A stretch of 7,556 nt of DNA from Solirubrobacterales bacterium (lineage in GTDB: Bacteria; Actinomycetota; Thermoleophilia; Solirubrobacterales; Solirubrobacteraceae): contig PLYX01000089.1 in assembly GCA_003151895.1 (NCBI GenBank), positions 1-7,556 of the forward strand. Reading direction: 5' to 3'. The translations under genes were made by a program, and so were the position numbers. Below are positions 1-5,739 of this stretch, piece by piece. Positions within the stretch are counted from its first letter, which is position 1; each line of letters starts with the position of its first letter. The notes beneath the pieces are model-generated. The model had not been told where the DNA came from and searched no databases. It saw only the letters and a program-made list of their open reading frames with translations.

Positions 1-509
1 ACAGCAAGTACACGGTGGCCGTGTGGGTCGGCTATCCCGACAAGCTCGTGCCGATGACCACCGACTTCAACGGCCAGCCCGTCTTCGGCGGGACGTTTCC
101 CGCCCTGATCTGGCACGACTTCATGCTCTCAGCGCTGCAGGTCGAACGCAACCGCGCGACCCGCACCACGTCAGCCGGCGGCGGGAAGGGGAGCTCTACG
201 GGCGCTCAGCTCGAATCGCCCGCTGGCACCGAAACCACAGGCAGCCAGGCGCCGGGCGCCGGCAAACACGCAAGCGGCGCAGGCGAATCCCAGGTCCCCA
301 CCACGCATGGCAACGGAGCCGGCGAATCAGCCGGCGGCTCGGGCGCGGGGGCTCCCGGAAAAGAACACTCCCAGGCGGCTCCCACCCCAACGCCGGCAAC
401 GCCGCCGCCCGCCACGCCGGCGCCCGCGACCCCGTCAACCGAAGCGGCGCCGAGCTCCAAATCGGGCGCCGGGACCGGCGCCACGGGCGGTGTCAGCCCG
501 GGCGGTTGA
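1..509 (+). CDS. Bifunctional penicillin-binding protein (class A PBP), C-terminal part
   Basis: The 5' end lies outside the window; the frame is open from base 3 and stops with TGA at 507-509. The first ~45 visible residues (KYTVAVWVGYPDK, then PMTTDFNGQPVFGGTFPALIW) match the end of the transpeptidase domain of class A penicillin-binding proteins, where a VWVGY strand and a GGTFPA-W segment close the fold. These enzymes polymerise and cross-link peptidoglycan outside the membrane. The remaining ~115 residues are a low-complexity tail of Ala, Gly, Pro, Ser and Thr, with runs such as TPTPATPPPATPAPATP. Such disordered tails are common in actinobacterial class A PBPs and probably lie in the wall. 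The catalytic SxxK, SxN and KTG motifs lie upstream and cannot be checked. The gene converges on mpg with an 18-nt gap. Family assignment is firm; the exact PBP subtype is not. Confidence 0.88.
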   Translation, partial: SKYTVAVWVGYPDKLVPMTTDFNGQPVFGGTFPALIWHDFMLSALQVERNRATRTTSAGGGKGSSTGAQLESPAGTETTGSQAPGAGKHASGAGESQVPTTHGNGAGESAGGSGAGAPGKEHSQAAPTPTPATPPPATPAPATPSTEAAPSSKSGAGTGATGGVSPGG

Positions 510-527
510 CGCCCCGTCGCCGGATGG

Positions 528-1271
528 TCAGCCGCCCTTGACAACCACGATGCGCTTCGGACCCGACCCGGGGACGTGAGAATCGCGGCGCTCCAGGTGT
601 GGCCGGGACACGTGAGGGTTGCCGGCGGCGCAGAAGCGCCAGCGCAACTCCACCGCCTTCGTTATGCCGATGCGTGTCCCCACCACGACCCGCGGCCGCA
701 CCATCCGCCCCTCCCCCGGCCGAATAACGACCGGTCCCTCGAGCAGGCTTGTCCCGTTCTGCGCCAGCTCCACCCCGAGCGCCTGCGTGAGCTTGCCCGG
801 CCCGGAGCAGAGCTCCTGCTCGCGCACGCGCCCGCGACGGGCGTGCATCTCCTCGATCCCGGTGAGCGGCTCGAGCGCCCGGATCAGCACGGCCGCGCCG
901 ACACCCGCCGGCTCGCACACCGCGTTCAGGAGCGCGTGGATGCCGTAGGAGCGGTACACGTACGCGAGACCCGGCTCGTCGAACAGCGTGCGCGTGCGCG
1001 GTGTGACGCCGGCGAACGCGTGACAGGCGGGCTCGCTCTCGTGGTATGCCTCCGTCTCGACGATCACCCCGGCGAGCCCCTCGCGTTCGACGACGCACCC
1101 GATCAGATCGCGGGCGACCTCCAGCACGGGACGGGCATAGAACTCGACGGGCTGCACCCCGGACGGGCGCACGGGCGATCGTCTCCGTGCGCCAGACGCA
1201 CCCGCGGCGATGGTGCTCGCGGAGCCCTCCGCATCGGCACGGGTACTCGCAGCGCTCGCCCGAACCACCAC
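528..1271 (-). CDS. mpg: 3-methyladenine DNA glycosylase (AAG/MPG family)
   Basis: A monofunctional base-excision repair glycosylase that removes alkylated purines such as 3-methyladenine and hypoxanthine. The family hallmarks are all present: VETEAY at 71-76 (E74 is the water-activating glutamate and Y76 a base-stacking tyrosine in human AAG terms), H84, the AYVYRSYG segment at 103-110 with the intercalating tyrosine Y109, N116, VLIRALEP at 128-135 with the conserved arginine R131, and ELCSGPGKLTQALG at 153-166. The GTG start at 1271 lies 1 nt after the argH stop, which suggests translational coupling. The first ~40 residues are low-complexity and not part of the family fold, so an internal GTG (for example residue 39, at 1157, just before QPVEFYARP) may be the true start. 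About 25 C-terminal residues also extend past the usual domain. No active-site residue is missing. Confidence 0.95.
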   Translation of the reverse strand: MVVRASAASTRADAEGSASTIAAGASGARRRSPVRPSGVQPVEFYARPVLEVARDLIGCVVEREGLAGVIVETEAYHESEPACHAFAGVTPRTRTLFDEPGLAYVYRSYGIHALLNAVCEPAGVGAAVLIRALEPLTGIEEMHARRGRVREQELCSGPGKLTQALGVELAQNGTSLLEGPVVIRPGEGRMVRPRVVVGTRIGITKAVELRWRFCAAGNPHVSRPHLERRDSHVPGSGPKRIVVVKGG

Positions 1272-1272
1272 G

Positions 1273-2646
1273 TCAGTGGCCCGGAGCCTGCTCCAACACC
1301 GTGCGGGCGCTCTGCAGCTGCTCGCGCACGCGCGGCAAAGCGGTGCCCCCCATCGACACCTTCGATTCGAGCCAGTGCTCGCGCGCGAGCACCTTGTAGT
1401 ACTCGTCGTCGAGCAGTTCGCTCTGGGCGGCCAACTCCTCCGGGGTTAGGTCAGAGAGCCGCCTGCCGCTGTCCACGGCGGTGCGCACGAGCGCCGCCAC
1501 GACCCCGTGGGCCTCGCGGAACGGCATGCCGCGCCGCACGAGCAGGTCGGCTACGTCGGTGGCGGCGATCAGCTCGTCGCCCGCGGCCTGTTCCAGCCGC
1601 TCGCGGTCGAAGCTGACGCCAGACACCATCCCGTGCGCCGCGGCGAGCGCGAGCTCGAGCGTGTCGACGGCGTCGAACAGGTGCTCCTTGTCCTCCTGGA
1701 GGTCCTTGTTGTAGGTGAGCGGGAGCGCGTGCATCACGCCGTGGAGCCCGCTCAAATGGGCGACGACGCGCGGGGCCTTCGCGCGCAGGAGCTCGGCCGC
1801 GTCGGGGTTCTTCTTCTGAGGCATGATCGAGGAGCCGGCGCTCCACGCGTCGGGGAGCTCGCAGAAGCCGAACTCGACGCTCGACCACAGCACGAGCTCG
1901 GCCCCGAGGCGCGAGAGATGGGTGGCGCAGGTCGACGCGGCGCTCAGGTAGTCGAGCGCGAAGTCGCGGTTGGACACGGCGTCGATCGAGTTCGGAGCGG
2001 GCTCGGCAAAACCAAGCTCGCGCGCCACCATCTCCCGATCGGTGTCGAAGTTCACGCCGGCGAGCGCCCCCGCTCCGAGCGGCAGGCGCGAGCACTGGCG
2101 CTCGGCGAACGCAAATCGTTCGCGGTCGCGGGCGAGCATCCAGAAGTAGGCAAGCAGGTGGTGGCTGAGATAGACAGGTTGGGCGCGCTGCAGATGCGTG
2201 TAGCCGGGCATCGGCCAATCCAGATGTTGCTCGGCCCGCTCCAGCAGCGCGGCCATCAGCCGCGCCGTGGCCTGCTGTGCGTCGCGTGCGCGCGCACATG
2301 TATACATAACGAGGTCTGTAGCGACCTGGTCGTTGCGCGAACGGGCCGTGTGCAGCCTCCCGCCGACCGCCCCCACCAGCTCCGTGAGGTGACGCTCGAT
2401 GGCCATATGGACGTCTTCGTCGTCGGGAGAGAAGACGAAGTGCCCCTGCTCCAACTCGCGCTGAACCTCCTCCAGCCCGCGCAGCAGGGTGTCGCGGTCC
2501 TCATCGGAGATGATCCCGCGCGAGGCGAGCATCGCCGCATGCGCGCGCGACTGGACGATGTCCTGCGGCCACAGGCGTCGATCGAAGCCGATCGACGTAT
2601 TCATCCGCGCGAAGTCGGGGTGCTGGGGCTCGTGGAAGCGGGACAC
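1273..2646 (-). CDS. argH: Argininosuccinate lyase
   Basis: Last step of arginine biosynthesis: argininosuccinate to arginine plus fumarate, by a cytoplasmic homotetramer of the fumarase/aspartase superfamily. The length of 457 residues is normal. The three conserved regions are intact: LHTARSRNDQVATD (98-111), PGYTHLQRAQP with H151 (147-157), and the superfamily signature GSSIMPQKKNPD (271-282) holding the catalytic serine. Y312, K314 and Q317 in LTYNKDLQEDKEH also match conserved active-site positions. This argues for a true lyase rather than a nitrosuccinate-lyase-type relative. The start is GTG at 2646, the only in-frame start between the upstream TAG stop and ATG 2604; the latter would cut into the NTSIGFDRRL segment. 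The usual N-terminal WGGRF motif is absent, replaced by MSRF. No good Shine-Dalgarno is seen. It is second in a minus-strand operon, 12 nt after the CysRS-like gene and 1 nt before mpg. Confidence 0.96.
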   Translation of the reverse strand: MSRFHEPQHPDFARMNTSIGFDRRLWPQDIVQSRAHAAMLASRGIISDEDRDTLLRGLEEVQRELEQGHFVFSPDDEDVHMAIERHLTELVGAVGGRLHTARSRNDQVATDLVMYTCARARDAQQATARLMAALLERAEQHLDWPMPGYTHLQRAQPVYLSHHLLAYFWMLARDRERFAFAERQCSRLPLGAGALAGVNFDTDREMVARELGFAEPAPNSIDAVSNRDFALDYLSAASTCATHLSRLGAELVLWSSVEFGFCELPDAWSAGSSIMPQKKNPDAAELLRAKAPRVVAHLSGLHGVMHALPLTYNKDLQEDKEHLFDAVDTLELALAAAHGMVSGVSFDRERLEQAAGDELIAATDVADLLVRRGMPFREAHGVVAALVRTAVDSGRRLSDLTPEELAAQSELLDDEYYKVLAREHWLESKVSMGGTALPRVREQLQSARTVLEQAPGH

Positions 2647-2658
2647 GGAGCCCGCAGT

Positions 2659-3432
2659 CTATGCCCCCACGGGCGCCGCCAGATCCTCCAGCTCGAGCAC
2701 CTCGAGCATCACACGCAGGTCGTTGTCGCCGACCTCGCCGCCGCGACGCTCGGCCTCGAGGACCCACTCGAACAGCACCACCAACGCGAGCGGCGTGTCG
2801 AGGTCGTTGGCGAGCGCGTCGCGGAAGGCTTCCATGTAGTGGCGCATGTCGGGCGGGCTCGGCTGGTCGGGCACCAGCGTCTTCACAGCCTCGCGAATGC
2901 GCAGAGCGTTCTTGGAGCCTGTCACGAGGCCCGTGGACGCGTCGCCGAGCGGGAGCGAGTAGTGGGTGCCGAGCAGATACAGCGCCACCGCGGGGTGGCC
3001 GAAGTGTTTGAGGGCGTCGCTCAGCAGGATCCGCCCGCCGGAGGACGCGGGCTCCCATTCCTCGCCGTCGCGGCCGGCGCCGAAGCGCACGTTCACCCAG
3101 CGGTCAACATCCGAGCGCGACACCTCGAGCAGGCTCATCTCGGTGTCGTGGTCGGCGGCGGAGTCGGAGTCGCTCAGCGGCTCCTGCTCTTCGGAGAGCT
3201 CGTAAAGCATGTCCTCGCCGGTGGGCGAGTCGAACAGGAACTTCGTGCCGAACCCTTCGCGCTGGAGAAAGCGCTCGAGGAAGCTGAACAGCACGAGTGG
3301 GCGCGTGGACTCGACGTTGACCCCGCCGTCGAAGCCGGTTGGCGACGTGCGCACCTCGACCCTGATGGCATCCCCCGCGCTGACCGGCACGAGCTGACCG
3401 GTGAGCGAGTCATACAGGCGTATCTCGCGCAC
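2659..3432 (-). CDS. Truncated, catalytically degenerate cysteinyl-tRNA synthetase (CysRS)-like protein
   Basis: No established function. Residues 1-68 align by eye with the start of CysRS (EIRLYDSLTGQLVPV, then a strand-helix unit STRPLVLFSFLERFLQREGF), and residues ~132-257 align with the region from just after KMSKS through the helical domain (LLSDALKHFGHPAVALYLLGTHYSLPL; ANDLDTPLALVVLFEW, compare DDDFNTPEAYSVLFDM in E. coli). The HIGH position reads NVES or nearby, the first zinc cysteine (YVCGPT) is Thr/Arg, and KMSKS is replaced near WEPAS. The ~170 residues of the catalytic core, including the other zinc ligands, are missing; an acidic linker (about 76-103) stands there. CysRS is ~460 residues and MshC ~410, so both are excluded as active enzymes. 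It could be a binding or regulatory paralogue, or a subunit with the divergent ArgRS-like protein. The frame is clean over 257 codons, with a GTG start at 3432, so a decaying pseudogene is less likely. First gene of the minus-strand cluster. Confidence 0.72.
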   Translation of the reverse strand: MREIRLYDSLTGQLVPVSAGDAIRVEVRTSPTGFDGGVNVESTRPLVLFSFLERFLQREGFGTKFLFDSPTGEDMLYELSEEQEPLSDSDSAADHDTEMSLLEVSRSDVDRWVNVRFGAGRDGEEWEPASSGGRILLSDALKHFGHPAVALYLLGTHYSLPLGDASTGLVTGSKNALRIREAVKTLVPDQPSPPDMRHYMEAFRDALANDLDTPLALVVLFEWVLEAERRGGEVGDNDLRVMLEVLELEDLAAPVGA

Positions 3433-3469
3433 GGCGCAACACTATACGTCGATTACGTCGATAAAAAGG
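3433..3469 (-). promoter_or_regulatory. Candidate promoter of the CysRS-like/argH/mpg operon with a tandem 9-bp repeat
   Basis: On the minus strand TATAGT (3446-3441) ends 8 nt before the GTG start at 3432. That is the spacing expected when a -10 box drives a leaderless mRNA, and no Shine-Dalgarno lies between. Directly upstream, ATCGACGTA occurs twice in tandem (plus strand TACGTCGAT at 3445-3453 and 3454-3462). It fills the spacer between the -10 and any -35 (CCTTTT at 3469-3464, a weak match), a position typical of a repressor site. The repeat is seen directly; its role is inferred. Confidence 0.4.
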
Positions 3470-3653
3470 CATCAGCGGTAGCGCCCTCACGCGCGCCAGC
3501 GCCTGCGCCTGGGCCCCCAGCGTGCGCTCATGCGCCCGTGCACGCGCCCGCAGCGGGCCTCCTCGCAGCGCAGGCCCCATATCGAGCGACGCGGCGCCAT
3601 GTGGCGAGCGCTTCCGTCACGTTTGTAGGAGCGTGTCCACTGCCACCCGTATT

Positions 3654-3673
3654 CGCCATGCCCGCGCATGGCG
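3654..3673. repeat. Short perfect inverted repeat
   Basis: CGCCATG and CATGGCG pair perfectly around the 6-nt loop CCCGCG. The flanking T3653 and A3674 add an eighth pair. There is no T-run, so it is not an intrinsic terminator. It could be an operator or a small RNA hairpin in the divergent region. Confidence 0.5.
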
Positions 3674-3747
3674 ATCAGCCAGCCGTGGCGGTCATGCAAC
3701 CCGTTACAACCATCGCGCGACCACATCCTTCCCGAGGGGTTCAGTAG

Positions 3748-3799
3748 ACCGGCGCCGGGATGCGCGTCTTGTTCAGGTCAGAGACATCCCGGCACCAGT
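3748..3799. repeat. Long-armed inverted repeat (15-nt arms, 22-nt spacer)
   Basis: GCCGGGATG (3754-3762) and CATCCCGGC (3785-3793) are perfectly complementary. Extending outward to 3748 and 3799 gives 13 of 15 pairs, with C-A mismatches at 3750/3797 and 3753/3794. The 22-nt spacer has no obvious inner structure. No T-run follows on either strand. It may be a structured leader or small RNA, a double operator, or a relic of a mobile element. Confidence 0.6.
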
Positions 3800-3942
3800 T
3801 GGCCTGGAGGGGCCGCGTGCTTTCCTATCACGCCCACACGCCCAGCGCAAGCAAAACGGCGCGACTGTTTCTTACTTCTGGCCGGAGCGTCGTGACAGTT
3901 AATGCCGCGCTCCACATGGAGTTCGATGTTTCTCACTTTTAA

Positions 3943-3976
3943 GCTCGGCGTTCGGCTCGGCGTTCGGTATGCTCGG
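3943..3976 (+). promoter_or_regulatory. Tandem 12-bp repeat and candidate promoter of the ArgRS-like gene
   Basis: GCTCGGCGTTCG occurs twice head to tail (3943-3954, 3955-3966), and a third GCTCGG lies at 3971-3976. TATGCT (3968-3973) fits the TANNNT pattern of a -10 box and sits 23 nt before the ATG at 3997, which would give a leader of about 16 nt. No clear -35 and no Shine-Dalgarno are present. The repeat is certain; promoter and operator roles are inferred from position. Confidence 0.35.
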
Positions 3977-3996
3977 TTTTACTTCTTCGCATCCCC

Positions 3997-5739
3997 ATGA
4001 CAACCAACCTTTTTGACTATTTCGAGGAAGCGGCAGGGCAGGAGGGAGCGCAGGCCCCCTGGGCGGCGCGCGCGCCGCGGCGGCCGAACGGGAGCTTCGA
4101 CATCAAGCTCGTGCCGCGTACGCCCGAGTGGGAAGCGGACCCCGAGTCGCTGCAGGCGCTGGAGCGGATCGAAGGGGAACCGTGGGTGGACAAGCTCACG
4201 CGCACGCCCGAAGGCGTGGAGCTGCGCCTCGACGATGGCTGGATCGAGACGACAGGCGCGGCGCTGGAGGCCGGCGGGGGCGCCGAAGCGGCGCTCGTGG
4301 ACCTGGCGCGCTCACAGCGCTTCGCGGTGCAGTTCTGGGACGCGAACGCCACGAAGGCGCTGCACGTGGGCCACCTGCGCAACATCGCGATCGGCAATTC
4401 GCTCGCCGCCTCACTCGAACAGGCGGGCGGCGAGGTGGAGCGCCGCAGCATAATCTCGGACGCCGGCCGCAGCATGGGCGAGGCGATGGCGGGCATCGTC
4501 CGCAGTGGCCGCCACGCCCAGTCGTGGCCGGACGGCGACCAGAAGAGCGACCACTTCGTCGGCCTCTGCTATGCCGACTATGTCGCGGCCGGCGGCTTCA
4601 CAGAGGAGGGGATCGACGAGCGCGAGGACTCGCTCACGCGCGAGCTGCGCATGCGCGACGACGCCGCCGACGAGCTGCTCAAACGCGTGATGCAGGGCGA
4701 GGGCGAGGCGCTCGAGCTGTGGTTCAAGACGCGCGCGTGGGTGATCTCCGGCCAGCGCAAGACGCTCGCGCGGCTCGGGGTGGCATTCGACCGCGTGTTC
4801 TTCGAGTCGGACTTCCTCGCCGAAGGCGCCGAGCTGACCGCCAGGGGGCTGCGCGAAGGCAAGCTCGAGCAGCGAGTGGACGGCGTCGTCATCTATGCGA
4901 CGGGCGTCGAGCACCTCGAGGAAATGCCACTCGTGCGCGCCGACGGCCAGACGACGCAGCACATGCGCGCCGTCTCCTACTGGATGGGCGCGCCGGGGCT
5001 GGAGGGCGTGACGACGCTTCAGATCTGCGGCACCGAGTGGGTGGCGCACTCCACCTGCATACGCCAGCTGATGACCGAGCTCACCCAGGGGGAAAACGGG
5101 ACCGCCGGCCCCCTGGAGGGGGCCGGCGCGAGAGGAGAGGGAAGCGAGGGAAGCGCCAACGAGGCGCCCGCCCGCGGCATCCACCCCACGCGCGACATCT
5201 TCCACGGGATGGTGGCCCAGCAGAAGCGCGCGGTGAGCTCGAGCGAGGAGGGCGGGCTCCTGATCGACGATCTGATCGAATGGCTGGAGACGCAGATCGA
5301 CTCGGACCCGCGGATGCGCGAGGTGCGCCGCGCCCACCCCTCCCCAGAACGGATCCCGGCGCAGGTGGCGCTCGGGTACTTCCTGCCCTACCCCGTCACC
5401 CCGCGCGTGGAGTTCGACACCGCCAAGCTGCTGGTCGAGCGCGAGAGCCTCGGTTGGGACCTCGTGCGTGCGCGGGCGCGCCGCGGCACCCTCACAACCT
5501 CGCCCGGTCACCGCCCGGCCGAAGACCCCGATTATCGCTCAGCGGTGGTGCAATCGGAGATCTACCGCCGTCACCTGCGCCTGGCGGTAGAGCGCTACGA
5601 CGTGACCCCGCTGGCGCTCTACCTGCGCCATCTCGCACGCTGGTACATGGAGCGCGAGCGCAGTAGCCACGTGGAGCGCGTCGTCCACACGCTGCTCGAT
5701 CGCAGCGCGCGCGGATTGGGACTGGAAGCCGGCAGATGA
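3997..5739 (+). CDS. Arginyl-tRNA synthetase (ArgRS)-like protein with altered amino-acid pocket
   Basis: 580 residues, normal for ArgRS (~550-590). HVGHLRN (H123-H126, with K120 before it) is the class I HIGH motif; SIISDAGRSMG (151-161), LGVAFDRVFFESDFLAEG (260-277) and LVRADGQTT (312-320) follow ArgRS order. A short, poorly matching N-terminal part (1-105) stands where the tRNA-binding add-1 domain should be, and a shortened helical anticodon-type domain occupies ~520-580. Aligned by eye to yeast ArgRS, the arginine side-chain contacts Glu148, Tyr347 and Asp351 become Q112, Q321 and A325, while Asn153 stays (N117). The KMSKS region reads KRAVSSSEEGG (410-420). A 30-residue Gly/Glu/Ala insert lies at 365-394. 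The fold and probably ATP binding remain, but arginine charging is doubtful; it may activate another amino acid or be a non-canonical paralogue. ATG 3997 is the only in-frame start after TAA 3940. Its stop overlaps the next ATG (ATGA). Confidence 0.8.
   Translation: MTTNLFDYFEEAAGQEGAQAPWAARAPRRPNGSFDIKLVPRTPEWEADPESLQALERIEGEPWVDKLTRTPEGVELRLDDGWIETTGAALEAGGGAEAALVDLARSQRFAVQFWDANATKALHVGHLRNIAIGNSLAASLEQAGGEVERRSIISDAGRSMGEAMAGIVRSGRHAQSWPDGDQKSDHFVGLCYADYVAAGGFTEEGIDEREDSLTRELRMRDDAADELLKRVMQGEGEALELWFKTRAWVISGQRKTLARLGVAFDRVFFESDFLAEGAELTARGLREGKLEQRVDGVVIYATGVEHLEEMPLVRADGQTTQHMRAVSYWMGAPGLEGVTTLQICGTEWVAHSTCIRQLMTELTQGENGTAGPLEGAGARGEGSEGSANEAPARGIHPTRDIFHGMVAQQKRAVSSSEEGGLLIDDLIEWLETQIDSDPRMREVRRAHPSPERIPAQVALGYFLPYPVTPRVEFDTAKLLVERESLGWDLVRARARRGTLTTSPGHRPAEDPDYRSAVVQSEIYRRHLRLAVERYDVTPLALYLRHLARWYMERERSSHVERVVHTLLDRSARGLGLEAGR
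5103..5128. repeat. Strong palindrome inside the ArgRS-like gene
   Basis: CGCCGGCCCCC (5103-5113) pairs perfectly with GGGGGCCGGCG (5118-5128) around the tetraloop TGGA, an all-GC 11-bp stem. It lies within a 90-nt in-frame insert (5089-5178) that also holds two tandem copies of GAGGGAAGC (5137-5145, 5146-5154), read as EGSEGS. CCAGGGGG at 5085-5092 can compete for CCCCCTGG at 5109-5116. No T-run follows. The insert replaces a surface connection between the second half of the Rossmann core and the KMSKS loop. It looks like a palindromic element captured in frame, comparable in style to Rickettsia palindromic elements, though relatedness is not implied. Confidence 0.7.

Larger units (their letters stand above)
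3433..3996. other. Divergent intergenic region without a convincing gene
   Basis: About 560 nt separate the start codons of the CysRS-like and ArgRS-like genes. No reading frame here carries a recognisable domain. The best open frame is 79 codons on the minus strand (3487-3726, ATG with GGGAAGG directly against it), which is Arg/Trp-rich and resembles nothing I know. A start-less 27-codon minus frame (3744-3824) ends in NKTRIPAPVY and could be a relic. The stretch from about 3840 to 3996 is visibly less GC-rich than the flanking genes. It holds three repeat structures, listed separately, and a candidate promoter at each edge. No tRNA, rRNA, tmRNA, RNase P RNA or SRP RNA signature was seen; an unrecognised structured RNA is possible. 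Confidence 0.6.

Noticed and set aside
500..514. Terminator between the converging PBP and mpg genes (GGGCG, loop, CGCCC over the PBP stop)
   Set aside because: Only a 5-bp stem with no T-run on either strand.
2659..3432. MshC (mycothiol cysteine ligase) as the identity of the CysRS-like gene
   Set aside because: MshC keeps HIGH, KMSKS and the zinc site and is about 410 residues long; all of these are missing here.
3487..3726. A 79-codon minus-strand frame in the divergent region
   Set aside because: Arg/Trp-rich, no known domain, purine run directly abutting the ATG; kept only as a note in the intergenic entry.
1507..3747. A 746-codon open frame on the plus strand, antisense to argH and the CysRS-like gene
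   Set aside because: No recognisable domain; rich in Arg, Val, His and Gly as expected from reading GC-rich coding DNA in the complementary frame; two genes on the other strand have clear family motifs.
3741..3827. A start-less minus-strand frame ending in NKTRIPAPVY, considered as the end of a decayed transposase or other gene
   Set aside because: Only 27 codons between stops, no start codon, and I cannot assign it to any family.
3884..3913. Inverted repeat GGAGCG ... CGCTCC before the ArgRS-like promoter
   Set aside because: Six-base arms with an 18-nt spacer are expected by chance in GC-rich DNA.
4411..5511. A 366-codon open frame on the minus strand within the ArgRS-like gene
   Set aside because: Antisense shadow of a gene with clear class I synthetase motifs; no family resemblance of its own.
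4128..5666. A 512-codon Arg-rich frame on the plus strand over the ArgRS-like gene
   Set aside because: Shifted-frame reading of the real gene, dominated by Arg, Ala and Gly, without domain similarity.
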